A stretch of DNA of 64,000 nt from Aestuariibaculum sediminum (GTDB lineage Bacteria; Bacteroidota; Bacteroidia; Flavobacteriales; Flavobacteriaceae), in NCBI RefSeq assembly GCF_014596945.1, contig NZ_JACVXB010000003.1, forward strand, positions 496,001-560,000. Direction: 5' to 3'. Both the position numbers and the translations under genes were made by a program. How positions within the stretch are numbered: position 1 is the stretch's first letter; each line of letters opens with the position of its first letter. Below the pieces are notes generated by a model that was not told the DNA's origin, did no database searches, and worked only from the letters and a program-made list of their open reading frames with translations. Of the stretch, positions 62,845 to 64,000 are shown piece by piece.

Positions 62845-64000
62845 CTATATCGCTTCCGATAAAATCTCTAACGGATTTTCTTCTTCGGTTAATTCTTCTT
62901 CTTGCTCTTTTATTTCTTCGCGCTGAGCGCTTACACTTAATACAATTCCAATAGCTAAACAAGTCATCCAAATAGATGTTCCTCCACTACTAATTAAGGG
63001 TAATGTTTGTCCTGTTACAGGAAACAATTCTACTGCAACCGCCATATTAATTAATGCCTGAAAAACTATTGGCAAACCTACACCAAGTACGAGTAACTTA
63101 CCAAAAATAGTATCGGCCTTTTGGGCTACAATTACAATTCTAAATAGCAGCCACATGTACATAATCATAATAAACACACCACCCATAGAGCCATATTCTT
63201 CTACGATTATGGCGAAAATAAAATCGGATGATGATTGTGGTAAAAAATTCTTTTGAATACTCTTCCCAGGACCAACCCCTTGAATACCGCCTGAGGCTAT
63301 GGCTATTTTAGCTTTTTCAATTTGATAATCGGCTTCCGTATCTTCGTCATTGGCAAAATTCTCAATTCGACTTATCCAGGTATCCACGCGATTGGGCATT
63401 GCTCCCGGAAACGCCTTTGCTACTAACACAAACATGGTTAAAGCTAAAACACCTGACCCAATAATTACAGCTAAATAACGTATAGGATAGCCTCCTAAGA
63501 ACACCAACATTAATACCATTAAAAATATTATGGCTGCCGTTGATAAATTAGCAGGCAAAATTAGTGCTAATATTAAAAATACAGGAACCCATAACGGCAA
63601 TACTGTTTCTTTAAAAGTGACTATTTCATCTTTTATTTTAGACATATATCGAGCCACATACACTAATAAAACAACTGCTGCGAATGTTGATGTTTGAAAA
63701 GACATTCCAACAATAGGTATTTGAATCCATCTACTCGCATTTGCCCCATCGATGGTTGTTCCCTGAAGCATAGTTATAGTAAGCAACACTAAAACTACAG
63801 GGATCATTATAAGCGACAACCCTCTAAAATAACGGTAAGGAATTTTATGCACACCATACATAATTACAAAACCTAAAAACAAGTGCACAAAATGTTTAAT
63901 AAAAAAGGCAAATGTATTCGTACTATCGCCTTTATAAGCCAAATTACTCGCTGCACTATAAACAGGCAAAAACGACAGAATAGCCAATAATGCTACTATC
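62845..64000 (-). CDS. ftsW: SEDS-family division protein FtsW, 5' end outside window
   Basis: FtsW is the septal peptidoglycan polymerase of the SEDS family, working with a class B penicillin-binding protein. At least 384 residues are in the window; the frame continues through IVALLAILSFLPVYSA to the edge, so the first start-like codon (TTG 63987) is internal. The SEDS marks are EEYGSMGGVFIMIMY (about 245-260) and PVTGQTLPLISSGGTS near the end, with about nine remaining helices and an acidic tail. FtsW rather than RodA is inferred from the neighbouring murG. Confidence 0.93.
   Translation of the reverse strand, partial: IVALLAILSFLPVYSAASNLAYKGDSTNTFAFFIKHFVHLFLGFVIMYGVHKIPYRYFRGLSLIMIPVVLVLLTITMLQGTTIDGANASRWIQIPIVGMSFQTSTFAAVVLLVYVARYMSKIKDEIVTFKETVLPLWVPVFLILALILPANLSTAAIIFLMVLMLVFLGGYPIRYLAVIIGSGVLALTMFVLVAKAFPGAMPNRVDTWISRIENFANDEDTEADYQIEKAKIAIASGGIQGVGPGKSIQKNFLPQSSSDFIFAIIVEEYGSMGGVFIMIMYMWLLFRIVIVAQKADTIFGKLLVLGVGLPIVFQALINMAVAVELFPVTGQTLPLISSGGTSIWMTCLAIGIVLSVSAQREEIKEQEEELTEEENPLEILSEAI

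Overview
The window is chromosomal DNA of a member of the Bacteroidota, almost certainly a Flavobacteriaceae species and probably marine. The evidence is low G+C, the -7 promoter box TAnnTTTG upstream of at least a dozen genes, almost no Shine-Dalgarno sequences, type IX secretion parts (SprA plug protein, PorT, a type B C-terminal sorting domain), a TamL-type lipoprotein, a short primary sigma factor without region 1.1, a sodium-pumping NADH dehydrogenase and a one-piece hybrid two-component regulator. Both ends cut genes.

Layout. 1-3419 (-): a large secreted repeat protein (DUF11-like and VCBS/FG-GAP repeats) broken by two in-frame stops and one 4-bp duplication. 3571-9732 (-): complete nqrABCDEF operon. 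9904-11879 (+): T9SS plug protein, ApaG, DUF2007 protein. 11887-13599 (-): NRDE/TANGO2 protein and a DUF6695-like gene split by a one-base frameshift. 13747-19545: pruA, TPR protein, rsmG, fatty acid desaturase, aspartate aminotransferase. 19826-20928: very short genes, including two equal-length (53 aa) membrane proteins that are paralogues. 21129-23996 (-): trkA-trkH potassium uptake. 24257-38120: ubiE/menG, porT, an rRNA/tRNA methyltransferase, tamL, fbaA, a T9SS-exported protein, accD, a lipoprotein, rpsO, pnp. 38230-49326 (-): accessory part with a small outer-membrane protein, three SDR enzymes, a CPBP membrane protein, a DUF6134-like protein, a membrane-anchored AraC regulator and a 1337-aa hybrid two-component system. 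49544-55258: nuclease-like protein, rpoD, rpe, two CBS proteins, CHRD lipoprotein, a folded 130-bp element, an MtfA-like peptidase, a fragment of a lost discoidin-domain gene and an orphan ECF sigma factor. 55527-64000 (-): tRNA-Arg(UCG), yqeY, ftsZ, ftsA, ftsQ, murC, murG and ftsW (5' end outside), the division and cell wall cluster.

Most of the window is core metabolism and envelope biogenesis. The unusual material lies in decayed genes (1-3419, 11887-12881, 54583-54657), genes too short for standard calling (19826-20928), the translationally coupled SDR/CPBP/DUF6134 operon (40306-43440), a stem-loop at the predicted 5' end of the rpsO mRNA, and the multi-stem element at 53461-53592. No complete insertion sequence, prophage, CRISPR array or rRNA gene was seen.
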